49,393 nucleotides of DNA, taken from NCBI GenBank assembly GCA_011773985.1, contig WVWN01000001.1, forward strand, positions 139,384 to 188,776, in the 5' to 3' direction. Made by a program: the position numbers and the translations under genes. The notes beneath the pieces were generated by a model, which was not told the DNA's origin, did not search any database, and worked only from the letters and a program-made list of their open reading frames with translations. The DNA is from Candidatus Zixiibacteriota bacterium. Its GTDB lineage: Bacteria; RBG-13-66-14; B26-G2; WVWN01. Below, piece by piece: positions 25,296 to 32,829 of the stretch (its first letter is position 1; each line of letters opens with the position of its first letter).

Positions 25296-25979
25296 GTGGA
25301 AGAAGTCGAAAAGGTAACGATAAGCATTATGGGGCGGAAGTACCGCGTGCCCGCCGGCCTTACCATCCTACAGGCGATGGAGTTCTCCGGATATCAGTTG
25401 GCGCGCGGCGTCGGCTGCCGGGGCGGCGTCTGCGGCGCGTGTTCGGCGACCTACCGCGTCCCGGAGGACTACCGTGTGAAATCGGGCCTCGCCTGTCAGA
25501 CCGTCGTCGAGGATAAGATGGAGCTGGTCCAGCTGCCGTTTTTCCCGGCCAACAGGGCCACCTACGAAGTCGAGGCGACCGCCCCGACCGAGAAGACACT
25601 TTTGGAACATTATCCCGAGATCGCGCGGTGCATGGGCTGCAACTCGTGCACGCTGATTTGCCCGCAGAACCTCGAGGTTATGGAGTTTATGTCCGCGGCG
25701 CTGCGCGGCGACGTAGAGACGGTGGCCAAACTTTCGTTCGAGTGTATATTATGCCGCCTTTGTACGACCCGTTGTCCCGCGGACGAGGTCCAACCTTACG
25801 TCGCGATTCTCGCGCGACGGCTTTACGGCCGGCACATCGCGCCGCCGTCGCCCCACGTCGCCAAACGCGTCGGCGAAATTATGGAGGGAAAATTCGACGC
25901 CGACCTCGCGGGGATGAAGGAGAAGAAGGTCGACGAGCTCCGGGAGATGTACAAGAGCCGGGACATAGAACCACAATGA
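25296..25979 (+). CDS. 2Fe-2S plus 2x[4Fe-4S] iron-sulfur protein (SdhB/HdrC-like)
   Basis: 227 residues from GTG 25296. An N-terminal plant-type 2Fe-2S domain shows CRGGVCGAC (C-x4-C-x2-C, about 42-50) with the fourth cysteine in GLACQ. The second domain has CMGCNSCTLICP and CILCRLCTTRCP, typical of HdrC and the C-terminal half of succinate dehydrogenase/fumarate reductase iron-sulfur subunits, except that both four-cysteine sets are complete. The C-terminus is charged and helical. It is soluble and probably receives electrons from a cytosolic donor (not encoded here) and passes them to the tail-anchored ferredoxin and FMN protein. Its stop overlaps the next start as ATGA. Confidence 0.88.
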   Translation: MEEVEKVTISIMGRKYRVPAGLTILQAMEFSGYQLARGVGCRGGVCGACSATYRVPEDYRVKSGLACQTVVEDKMELVQLPFFPANRATYEVEATAPTEKTLLEHYPEIARCMGCNSCTLICPQNLEVMEFMSAALRGDVETVAKLSFECILCRLCTTRCPADEVQPYVAILARRLYGRHIAPPSPHVAKRVGEIMEGKFDADLAGMKEKKVDELREMYKSRDIEPQ

Positions 25980-26839
25980 CGGCTAGGTTTATTACCTGGG
26001 CGATTGGCGCGGCGCTGGCCGCGGTTCCCGCCGCGGCCACCCACGGCATCCTCCTCGTCTCCGACCAGGTCGACGGCGTACCCAATCCCCAGTTGTTCGA
26101 CGAATATTATACGGGCGCGGTGCGCCAGGCCGGGTACACGTACGTTATGTGGGACCACTACGCCCAGGGCGAGCCGAGCTTCGAGGTCCTTCGGAAATAT
26201 AAAGTCGTAATATGGTTTACCTCCACCTCGGGCGACGCGCCCGCCTCCGACCCTATTCGCGGCAACATTACGCTCTCGCCCGCCGAACAGAAATCGCTCG
26301 TCGCGTTCCTCGGCCAGACGCCCGGTACGACGACGCTGATGCTCTCGGGTATGTACGTCGCCTGGAACTGCGTCGCGGACGCGCGGCGCGAGAGACAGTT
26401 CTACAAACCCTTATTCTCCGATTACCTCAGGCTCAAGTACCCTCGCGACAACTTCGACAATTGGATCAGAGTCAAGGACGATTGGAAGCTGGTGGGCGAA
26501 GGGCCTTGCCCCATCTTGAGGGGTAAGACCTATACCGTCAATTGGCGCCACCGTACGAATTGGCCGGACCAGCTCGAGTCGGCCGCCGGCGGCGCGCCCT
26601 CCGCCTGGTGGCAGGACCTCGAGCGCAAGCGCCATCATCGCGCCGTAATCCGCGCCGTGGGGAAGAAGGCCGACGGCGGGACTTACAAAATCGTCCTTTT
26701 CTCCTGCCCCTTCGAAAATATCCTGTATGACGGCGACCGCGTCGAGGTTATGAAAAACTTCTTGGATTGGGCGAAGCCCCTGTCCGAGGTCGCCGTCGAG
26801 CCTGCGAGCCTCGGCCGCGTCAAAGCCCTCTACCGTTAA
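25976..26839 (+). CDS. Exported protein with GATase-like domain and C-terminal SLGRVKALYR tail
   Basis: 287 residues from ATG 25976, coupled to the Fe-S gene by ATGA. A Sec signal (about 1-22) precedes a domain that starts HGILLVSDQVDG and continues YYTGAVRQAGYTYVMWD, YKVVIWFTSTSG and LSPAEQKSLVAFL. These resemble the glutamine-amidotransferase-like fold seen in secreted peptidase-associated and sorted proteins. Two or more cysteines (NCVAD, EGPCPIL, SCPFEN) could form disulfides. The final residues ASLGRVKALYR nearly equal the end of the protein at 32188 (ASLGRVKALFR), suggesting a sorting or anchoring tag. Its coupling to the redox genes is unexpected for a plain structural protein. Function unknown. 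Confidence 0.75.
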   Translation: MTARFITWAIGAALAAVPAAATHGILLVSDQVDGVPNPQLFDEYYTGAVRQAGYTYVMWDHYAQGEPSFEVLRKYKVVIWFTSTSGDAPASDPIRGNITLSPAEQKSLVAFLGQTPGTTTLMLSGMYVAWNCVADARRERQFYKPLFSDYLRLKYPRDNFDNWIRVKDDWKLVGEGPCPILRGKTYTVNWRHRTNWPDQLESAAGGAPSAWWQDLERKRHHRAVIRAVGKKADGGTYKIVLFSCPFENILYDGDRVEVMKNFLDWAKPLSEVAVEPASLGRVKALYR

Positions 26840-26865
26840 CGTCTTTCCGATTTCGCCGGAGGTAA

Positions 26866-27525
26866 ATGAACCTCTTCGACGCCGTTATAGAACCCATAGG
26901 TGCCTGGGCCATAAACGTAATCTCGACGCTCGGCTACGCGGGCGTCGTCGTCTGTATGGCCATAGAGAGCGCCTGCATCCCGCTCCCCTCGGAGATAATA
27001 ATGCCGTTCTCGGGGAGTTTGGTCGCGACGGGCCGCTTCGACTTGTGGCTGGTATCGCTCGCGGGCGCCTTCGGCTGCCTCGTCGGCTCGGTCGCGGCTT
27101 ACGCCGTAGGGTATTACGGCGGCCGGCCTTTCATCGAACGCTGGGGAAAGTGGGTGTTGCTGTCGGAGCGGGAGCTCGCGTGGGCCGATTGGCTTTTCAA
27201 TAAATATGGCTCGCTGACCGTCTTCGTCGCCCGCCTCTTGCCGGTCATCCGGACTTTCATCAGCTTGCCGGCCGGCATCGCGCGCATGCCGTTCGGTCGG
27301 TTTTGCCTTTATACCTTCGTCGGTTCGTTCCTCTGGTGCCTCGCGCTCGCTTACGTGGGCTTGGCGATGGGGGAGCGTTGGCCCGAGTTGCGTTACTATT
27401 TCCGCAAGTTCGACGTCGTCATCGGCGTCGTTATTCTCGCCGGCGTCGTCGCGTGGCTTTACTTGCACTTCTCGTACGTGCGTAAGAAAAGGAAGGCCAA
27501 GGCCGAAGCGGGCACGAGCGAATGA
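26866..27525 (+). CDS. DedA/VTT-domain membrane protein
   Basis: 219 residues, about five hydrophobic segments. The family pattern is present: IESACIPLPSEIIMPFSG (about 32-49) with its conserved acid and prolines, YYGGRPFIERWG, and FVARLLPVIRTFISLPAG (about 123-140) with the conserved arginines, followed by GSFLWC. DedA proteins act as lipid scramblases/flippases, some of them on undecaprenyl phosphate, and support envelope integrity. GGAGG lies five bases before ATG 26866. A lysine-rich C-terminus faces the cytosol. It may be co-transcribed with the preceding exported gene (26-base gap). Confidence 0.9.
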   Translation: MNLFDAVIEPIGAWAINVISTLGYAGVVVCMAIESACIPLPSEIIMPFSGSLVATGRFDLWLVSLAGAFGCLVGSVAAYAVGYYGGRPFIERWGKWVLLSERELAWADWLFNKYGSLTVFVARLLPVIRTFISLPAGIARMPFGRFCLYTFVGSFLWCLALAYVGLAMGERWPELRYYFRKFDVVIGVVILAGVVAWLYLHFSYVRKKRKAKAEAGTSE

Positions 27526-27526
27526 C

Positions 27527-27712
27527 ATGCGTTCCGAGCACGCCCACATCCATCTCGGCCGGAACGGCCCCCGCGCCAAAGCGGGCGAGGCCGCGGCGCG
27601 GGCGGCCTGGTCCTCGTTGCGGCGGGAGTTGCGCGTTTGGTATCGGCGGCTCGCGAAGAGGCTCCGAGACGAGCGACGGCGCGGGCCTCAGCGGTTGACG
27701 CGGCGGCCTTAG
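27527..27712 (+). CDS. Possible small very basic protein, doubtful
   Basis: 61 codons starting one base after the DedA stop. The predicted product is rich in Arg (LRRELRVWYRRLAKRLRDER) with a histidine-containing start (SEHAHIHLG). It has no good ribosome site and no recognised family; open frames of this size arise by chance in such GC-rich DNA. Position close behind DedA is the main argument in its favour. If it is rejected, 27526-27734 is a gene-free stretch holding only the promoter at 27695. Confidence 0.3.
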   Translation: MRSEHAHIHLGRNGPRAKAGEAAARAAWSSLRRELRVWYRRLAKRLRDERRRGPQRLTRRP

Positions 27713-27725
27713 GGCCGCTTATAAA
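27695..27725 (+). promoter_or_regulatory. Possible promoter for the PseG-like gene
   Basis: TTGACG at 27695-27700 and TATAAA at 27720-27725, spacing 19 (longer than ideal), ten bases before ATG 27735. Confidence 0.35.
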
Positions 27726-27734
27726 TTTACGTTT

Positions 27735-28742
27735 ATGGAGACGCTGTGGTTCCGCGTAGACGGCGGCCCGACCATGGGCCTGGGTCACGTCGCGCGCGCG
27801 TTGGCGCTGGCCGACGAGGCGCGGGCGCGGGGCTTCCGCTGCCGCTTCGCGCTGAACGACGACGCCGCGGCGCGCGCGCTGGTTGAAAGTCGGGGCTTCG
27901 CCGACGCGGCCTCGGTCCCGCCGTCCCTCGCCGACGAGGTGCGTTTTTTGGCGAAGGCGGTGGGCGGCGCGCCGCTCGTAACGGACTTGCGCGGAAGAGA
28001 CCCGTCGTTTTACCGGCTCCTGCGCGAGGCCGGCTTGTGGGTGTGCGCCGTCGACGATATGGGGGAGCCCATCGTCGCGCACGTCGTCGTGAACGGCGGC
28101 GCCGCGCCCTCGTTCGCGAACTACCAGGAACTCTGGCCGCCCCAGCGCTTTCTCGTCGGTACCCGCTACGTCCCGCTCCCGCGGCCTTTCGCCGACGAGC
28201 CGCCCGCCGCGGACGACCCGCATCGGACGCGGCTTTTGATAACCTTCGGCGGTTCCGACGCCGCCGATTACACGGGGCGGGCGTTGGAAGCCCTGGCCGA
28301 CGTGGAGCCGCTGGACGTGGACCTGGTATTGGGGCCGGCTTACCCGTACGTTCGCGCCGCCCGCGACCTAGCGGCCGCGAGCCCCCACCGCGTCGACGTG
28401 CACGCGCCGGCGCGGGAGATGTTGCCTTTGTACCACCGCGCGCGTATGGCGCTGGCCGCGGGCGGCATCACGCAATACGAACTCCTGAGCCGGGGGGTCC
28501 CTACGGTCTCCGTTCCCCACGTCGCGCGGGAGGCCGCGGAGAGTTCCGCCTTCGCCGAAGCGGGCGCGGTCGTAGCTCTTCGGGCCGAGGAGCTGCGGGC
28601 CGGCGGCCCGGTGGTCGAGCTTATCCGCGGTTTATGGGAAGATGATGGGCGCCGGCGCGCTATGGCGGCGGCGGGGCGCGCCTTGGTGGACGGCGGCGGC
28701 GCCGCGCGCGTCTTGGACGTGATTGTCGAGATGGCCCGGTGA
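27735..28742 (+). CDS. PseG-like UDP-sugar hydrolase/GT-B family protein
   Basis: 335 residues. The N-terminus WFRVDGGPTMGLGHVARAL matches the R-x-D-x-G-x2-x-G-x-GH-x2-R signature of PseG, which removes UDP from UDP-2,4-diacetamido-2,4,6-trideoxy-L-altrose in pseudaminic acid synthesis. Further matches are VVNGG, LLITFGGSDAADYT, and ALAAGGITQYELLSRGVP in the nucleotide site. No other pseudaminic acid genes (PseB, C, F, H, I) are in the window, so the exact substrate is uncertain; related GT28-like enzymes are possible. The next gene starts five bases after its stop. Confidence 0.78.
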   Translation: METLWFRVDGGPTMGLGHVARALALADEARARGFRCRFALNDDAAARALVESRGFADAASVPPSLADEVRFLAKAVGGAPLVTDLRGRDPSFYRLLREAGLWVCAVDDMGEPIVAHVVVNGGAAPSFANYQELWPPQRFLVGTRYVPLPRPFADEPPAADDPHRTRLLITFGGSDAADYTGRALEALADVEPLDVDLVLGPAYPYVRAARDLAAASPHRVDVHAPAREMLPLYHRARMALAAGGITQYELLSRGVPTVSVPHVAREAAESSAFAEAGAVVALRAEELRAGGPVVELIRGLWEDDGRRRAMAAAGRALVDGGGAARVLDVIVEMAR

Positions 28743-28746
28743 CGCG

Positions 28747-29619
28747 GTGCGTGCGGAGATAGAGGCGGCCCTTGGCGAGGGCGCGGTCGAGGTCGTGGCG
28801 GCGCGCGTGGCGGCGGAGCTCGGCGACGAGGCCGGCGCGCGGGCGCTTGCGGCGTTGTGCCGCGAGCGCGGTTGGGTCCTCCACCCGTGGGCCGGCGGCG
28901 AGCCGCCGTCGCGTACCCTCCCGCGCGAAGCGGTTTTGGTGACGCCCGGGCCCGGCCTTACGGGGGCGTTCGCGCTCGCCGCCGACGATTACTATTGCGA
29001 AGTCCCCGCGACTATGAGGCTAGCCGAGGTCGGCGCGCGCCTTCGCGAAACGCGGTTATGGCTGCCCTTCGCGACCGCGGCCGGCCCGGCGACGGCGGTG
29101 GGGGCGTTAGTGGCGGAATACGCGCGGAACGCGTTCGCGCCGGCTTACGGCGAGCTTCACCGCCTCCTCTTCGGCGTCTCTTTTATAAATGACGACGGCG
29201 AACTCGTATCGACCGGCCGCAGGACCATGAAAAGTGTTGCCGGCTACGACCTTTCGAAGCTCTTTCTCGGCTCGAGGGGCCGCGCCGGCCTGATCACGCG
29301 CGTGCGTCTTCGCTTGTTTCCGCGGCCGCGCGAGGCCGTTTTTTGGCGGGCGCGGGGGCGGGTTCCGGACACGGCCGAGTTGCCCCGGCGTTTATGCTGG
29401 CTCGAGGCGGACGGCGACGTATTGCTCTACGCCGACGGCCACGCCCGGGACGTCGAGGTCGTCGCGGGGCAGCTTCGCCTCTTCTGGCCCGGGTTGACGG
29501 AGGCGTCGCGCGGCGACCGGGCGCCCGAGGATTTCGCGGAAGCGGTCGGCGTGTCGCCGCGCCGGCCGGCCGCGGGGGCCGAGGCCGTCGGCCCCGGGGT
29601 ATCCGATTTATTCATCTAA
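28747..29619 (+). CDS. PCMH-type FAD-binding protein, short GlcE-like
   Basis: About 290 residues from GTG 28747; TTG 28723 is an alternative that overlaps the previous gene. The FAD-binding core of glycolate oxidase subunit GlcE is visible: ATMRLAEVGARLRET, TAVGALVAEYARN, and the strongly conserved RRTMKSVAGYDLSKLFLGS followed by LITRVRLRLFPRPRE. It is shorter than typical GlcE (about 350), with a compressed N-terminus and a short C-terminus. In the known enzyme GlcE works with GlcD (FAD) and GlcF (Fe-S); neither is here. It may be an orphan subunit or a distinct flavoprotein. No signal peptide. Confidence 0.72.
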   Translation: MRAEIEAALGEGAVEVVAARVAAELGDEAGARALAALCRERGWVLHPWAGGEPPSRTLPREAVLVTPGPGLTGAFALAADDYYCEVPATMRLAEVGARLRETRLWLPFATAAGPATAVGALVAEYARNAFAPAYGELHRLLFGVSFINDDGELVSTGRRTMKSVAGYDLSKLFLGSRGRAGLITRVRLRLFPRPREAVFWRARGRVPDTAELPRRLCWLEADGDVLLYADGHARDVEVVAGQLRLFWPGLTEASRGDRAPEDFAEAVGVSPRRPAAGAEAVGPGVSDLFI

Positions 29620-29630
29620 GCCGCGCGAAG

Positions 29631-29658
29631 GGCAACTTTTCGCCGGCATCTGCGTAAT
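29631..29658 (+). promoter_or_regulatory. Candidate ECF-sigma promoter (autoregulation)
   Basis: GGCAACTT at 29631-29638 contains the AAC core typical of ECF -35 elements. Fifteen bases later GTAATA (29654-29659) could be the -10 element. It lies 47 bases before the sigma gene, as expected for self-activation. Confidence 0.35.
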
Positions 29659-29705
29659 AGTATTAGGGACGGCGAGAGCCGTTCCGCTTTAATTTATTTA
29701 AGGTT

Positions 29706-30296
29706 ATGGAAACCGCGCCACCCGCGAACGTGGCCGAGGCCGAGGGCGCTCTCGCGCGACGCGCCGCCGCGGGCGACGAGGCCGCGTTCGAGGACCTCGT
29801 CGTTAAGTATAGCCGGCCTATCCTGGATTATTGCCGCCGCTTAGTGGGGGACGTCGCCTTCGCCGAAGACCTCGCCCAGGAGACCTTCGTAAAATTTTAC
29901 CTTGCCCTTCCCACTTTCGACCCCTCAAAAGCGGTCTCCCCCTTCCTATACCGCATCGCCCACAATCACTGCCTCGACTGGCTCCGCAAGAAGAAGGTGC
30001 CGACGGTCCCGCTGGTTTGGAAAGACGAAGCCGGGGAGGGTCTTCGGGAGGTCGACGCGCCGGACCTGACGCTCGCGCCCGACGAGCTCGTCGAACGTGC
30101 CGAGGTTCGGGAGGCCGTCGACGAGGCCCTCGCGTCGCTCCCGCCGACGTACCGCGGCGCGCTCATTATGCGGCACCGCGAGGGAATGTCGTACGAAGAG
30201 ATCGCCGAGGTGCTCGAGTTGCCGCTCGGAACCGTCAAGGCCCGCATCCACCGGGGCCGCGAAAAGCTGCAACAAAAATTGGCGAAATACGTATGA
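29706..30296 (+). CDS. ECF (sigma-E type) RNA polymerase sigma factor
   Basis: 196 residues. Region 2 is present with FEDLVVKYSRPILDYCRR, AEDLAQETFVKFY and YRIAHNHCLDWLRKKK; region 4 with LASLPPTYRGALIMRHREGM and the helix-turn-helix SYEEIAEVLELPLGTVKAR. There is no region 3, as expected for ECF factors. It redirects RNA polymerase to envelope- or stress-response promoters. The anti-sigma gene overlaps its stop (ATGA), and an AAC-type promoter candidate lies upstream. Likely target within the window: its own unit, including the bactofilin-like protein. Confidence 0.95.
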   Translation: METAPPANVAEAEGALARRAAAGDEAAFEDLVVKYSRPILDYCRRLVGDVAFAEDLAQETFVKFYLALPTFDPSKAVSPFLYRIAHNHCLDWLRKKKVPTVPLVWKDEAGEGLREVDAPDLTLAPDELVERAEVREAVDEALASLPPTYRGALIMRHREGMSYEEIAEVLELPLGTVKARIHRGREKLQQKLAKYV

Positions 30297-30913
30297 ACAT
30301 TTGGAGAAAGAAGATGGCGAGCGAGTGTTCGAAAGTCAAAGGTTTGATCCGGGAGGCGCTCGACGATGAGCTTGACGCGAAGGGCCGGGCGCGTTTCGAC
30401 GCGCATATCAAAGCCTGCCCGTCGTGCCGGCGCAAGTACGACGCGCTGGCCCGGGCCGTTGCCGTCTTCGCCGCGGCGCCCCGGCTCGAGCCTTCGCCCA
30501 CCTTCGTCGCCGACGTGATGCGCCGTGCTCGCCTCGCGAAGGCGCGGGAAGGTCGGCGGGGGCGCGTGCTCTCGTGGGTTACGGCCGCGGCCGCGGCCGG
30601 GGCTGCCGCCGGCGCGGTCGTTTTCTGGGGCGATTTCTTAAGGCCGGCCGTCGGTTCCGCGGCGGCCTCGCTCGCCAAGGGCCTGGTCGTGACGGCGGTC
30701 CACGGCTGGAAGGTTGCGAAGGCTTTCGCCGTCCCGACGGACGCGGTCGGGAAGGTCGCGTCGACGCTGGGACTGACGGGCTCGCATTTGGTTTGGGAAG
30801 GGGTCAGGGCGTCGCTCCCGGTTTATTTCGCCGCGTTCGTCGCCATCGCCCTTTTCTACCTAATGTGGCGCGCGTGGTTAAAGGCCGCGGCGCCGCGGAT
30901 GCTCTCCGCTTAG
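30293..30913 (+). CDS. Anti-sigma factor with zinc-finger domain, membrane-bound
   Basis: 206 residues from ATG 30293, overlapping the sigma stop. The N-terminus has a ZAS-type cluster (C11 and then FDAHIKACPSC, i.e. H-x3-C-x2-C). A first membrane helix lies at about 95-115 (Ala/Gly-rich) and a second at about 172-190, with a 60-residue segment between them that probably faces the periplasm. The layout fits an anti-sigma that holds the ECF factor at the inner membrane and releases it on an envelope signal. The rhomboid and SDH-type proteases elsewhere in the window are possible but unproven release factors. Confidence 0.88.
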   Translation: MNIWRKKMASECSKVKGLIREALDDELDAKGRARFDAHIKACPSCRRKYDALARAVAVFAAAPRLEPSPTFVADVMRRARLAKAREGRRGRVLSWVTAAAAAGAAAGAVVFWGDFLRPAVGSAAASLAKGLVVTAVHGWKVAKAFAVPTDAVGKVASTLGLTGSHLVWEGVRASLPVYFAAFVAIALFYLMWRAWLKAAAPRMLSA

Positions 30914-30950
30914 TAGCTTTAACGGGTGACGTCTTAAGAGGAGATAAGAA

Positions 30951-32042
30951 ATGAGAACGTTCATCCCGGTAACGGCTTTTATTATTTTAAACGTCCTCGT
31001 CGTCGCGTCGGGGCTTGCGCTGGCCGAGACGGCCGAGACCGCGGCGACCGCCGGTACCGCCGAGGTCCCGGCGACCGGCGAGACGGCCGCCACCCCCGAA
31101 GCGGCTTCGGCCGAAGAAGCCACGGCGGAAGAGGAGGGGGCGACGGAAGACCGCGTCGTCGTCGGCGAGGACCTGGTTATCGAAGAAGATGAAGTTATCA
31201 AAGGCGACGTCGTCGTCACGGGCGGGGATCTGACCGTAAACGGGGCCGTTACGGGCGACGCCGTATGCATCGGCGGCGACGCGACGGTGGGGCCGAAGGC
31301 GGATATCGGCGGCGACGCCGTGGCCATCGGCGGGAAGTTGACGGCGGCGCCGGGCGCGAAGATCGGCGGCGACCGCGTGTGCATAGGATGCGGCATCCCC
31401 GCCGTTAAAGAGTTTAAATTCATAAAGAAGGCGGACGAGGCAGTCGGCGGTTTGGCCGGCCGCATCGTGAAAGCCGTGACGGAAGTGGCCTTCTTCGCCT
31501 TCCTGATGTTCGTCGCGTTGCTGTTGACCGTCTTCCTGCCGCGCCAGTTCGGCCGCGTCGAGGAGCACCTCGCCGGCGACTTCCCGCGTTCGGCGCTCGT
31601 GGGCGTGGCGGCCTTGCTCCTCTGGCCGTTGGCGGTGCTCGTCCTCGCCGTAACCATAATCGGTATCCCGCTCGCCGTGCTCCTCATACTCGCGGTACTC
31701 GTCGCCTTGCTCGCCGGGTATATCGTGTTGGGGCGCATCCTGGGGCGCAAGCTGGTCGGCGAGCGGCACGTCATGCTCCAGGTCTTCGTCGGCCTGCTCT
31801 TCCTCCAAGGCGCCGCCCTCGTGGGCGACGCGCTCGCGTTGCCGGGCGGTGTCTTTAAGGCCGTGGGCGGCATCTTCGCCGGCATAGGATGGGTGATATT
31901 AATTGCCGGCGGCTTCATCGGCCTGGGCGCCGTCGTCTACTCGTACTTCGGCAAGCGGACGCTCGCCGAGACGGTGGCGGCGCGCGAGGCCAGGAAGGCT
32001 AATAGGGCCAATAAAACCGTGCCCCCCGCGAAAGCCCAATAA
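30951..32042 (+). CDS. Bactofilin-like beta-helix plus multi-helix membrane protein
   Basis: 363 residues. A signal peptide (about 1-25) is followed by an Ala/Glu/Thr-rich linker (about 26-65). A repetitive beta segment follows (about 68-145): GDVVVTGGDLTVNGAVTGD, CIGGDATVG, GGDAVAIGGKL and GGDRVCIG, the G-D-x-V-x-x-G-G pattern of polymer-forming (bactofilin-type) helices. Five hydrophobic helices (about 175-335) and a basic tail follow. Placed after the signal peptide, the beta helix would lie in the periplasm, unlike cytosolic bactofilins. AGGAGA precedes the ATG. It is probably the third gene of the sigma unit and an envelope-stress target. Exact role unknown. Confidence 0.75.
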   Translation: MRTFIPVTAFIILNVLVVASGLALAETAETAATAGTAEVPATGETAATPEAASAEEATAEEEGATEDRVVVGEDLVIEEDEVIKGDVVVTGGDLTVNGAVTGDAVCIGGDATVGPKADIGGDAVAIGGKLTAAPGAKIGGDRVCIGCGIPAVKEFKFIKKADEAVGGLAGRIVKAVTEVAFFAFLMFVALLLTVFLPRQFGRVEEHLAGDFPRSALVGVAALLLWPLAVLVLAVTIIGIPLAVLLILAVLVALLAGYIVLGRILGRKLVGERHVMLQVFVGLLFLQGAALVGDALALPGGVFKAVGGIFAGIGWVILIAGGFIGLGAVVYSYFGKRTLAETVAAREARKANRANKTVPPAKAQ

Positions 32043-32066
32043 CTCCTCTGGCGGAAAAGAAGGAAG

Positions 32067-32088
32067 CCCGGCCGCGAGGCCGGGTTTT
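32067..32088 (+). terminator. Rho-independent terminator
   Basis: CCCGGCC (32067-32073), GCGA loop, GGCCGGG (32078-32084) and T4. It ends the sigma/anti-sigma unit. Its core hairpin recurs at 32959-32974. Confidence 0.85.
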
Positions 32089-32187
32089 ATATTGGCGAAC
32101 CCCATTTTGCGTAGTTTTAGGGCGCAATATTTCGTATATTAAGAGCCGACGTAGCCTTAACGTTTTGGGATATCAGGAGGAGAACGC

Positions 32188-32829
32188 ATGAGAAAAGTAA
32201 ACGCTTTAGTAATTCTCTTAGCCGTCCTTACCATTTGCGTTCCCTCGGCGGGAGCCACCGGCGTTCAGGTTACGGTCGACAACGGCTCGACGGTAAATAT
32301 GTTCCCGTGGTGGCCGCTGGCCTTTCCCAACGGCTGCCGCATCCAGATGCTCTTCGACCAAAGCGCGATTAAATACGGCGGTACCGTTAACGAGTTCGAG
32401 CTACAAAAGAGTTCGGCGGGGACCGGTACTTTCGCGGGCGTGAAATTCTATCTCTGCCACACCGGCCTGTCCGCTTTGACGACCAACTTCAAAAACAACT
32501 ACGGCGGCAATACGCCGGTGCTCGTGGCCTCGTTTGCAAACTACGTCCTTCCGGCGCGGAGCGGTTTCTACCCGGTCCCGATGTCCGCGACGTTTACCTA
32601 TAATAATACCGACAACCTTATCCTGGAGATAACGTACGAGAGCAGCTTGGGCTCGGGGGGCGGCCTGTATTGCGGCAGTATGGCCACGTTCCACCGGTGT
32701 TTCGGGAGGGGCAGCTCGGCGGAGACCGGGACCGCCGACAAGTGGGGCTACAACGGCCGGATTTCGTTCTCTTACTATGCCGGCGCGGCGCCGGCCTCCC
32801 TCGGCCGCGTGAAGGCGTTGTTCCGGTAG
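32188..32829 (+). CDS. Exported beta-rich protein with C-terminal SLGRVKALFR tail
   Basis: 213 residues, with AGGAGG before ATG 32188. A Sec signal (about 1-23) precedes an all-beta domain: GCRIQMLFDQSAI, GTVNEFELQKSSAG, VKFYLCHTGLS, FYPVPMSATFTYNNTDNL and ILEITYES. This resembles the beta-sandwich found in secreted proteins that carry C-terminal sorting signals. The chain ends ASLGRVKALFR, matching the exported protein at 25976 over its last eleven residues except Y/F. No catalytic motif. It is a single-gene unit between two terminators, probably at the cell surface. Confidence 0.7.
   Translation: MRKVNALVILLAVLTICVPSAGATGVQVTVDNGSTVNMFPWWPLAFPNGCRIQMLFDQSAIKYGGTVNEFELQKSSAGTGTFAGVKFYLCHTGLSALTTNFKNNYGGNTPVLVASFANYVLPARSGFYPVPMSATFTYNNTDNLILEITYESSLGSGGGLYCGSMATFHRCFGRGSSAETGTADKWGYNGRISFSYYAGAAPASLGRVKALFR

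Noticed and set aside
25976-32829. Type IX secretion C-terminal domain on the two tagged proteins
   Set aside because: The tail is short and basic and lacks the conserved Ig-like C-terminal domain of T9SS cargo, and no Por/Gld genes are present in the window.
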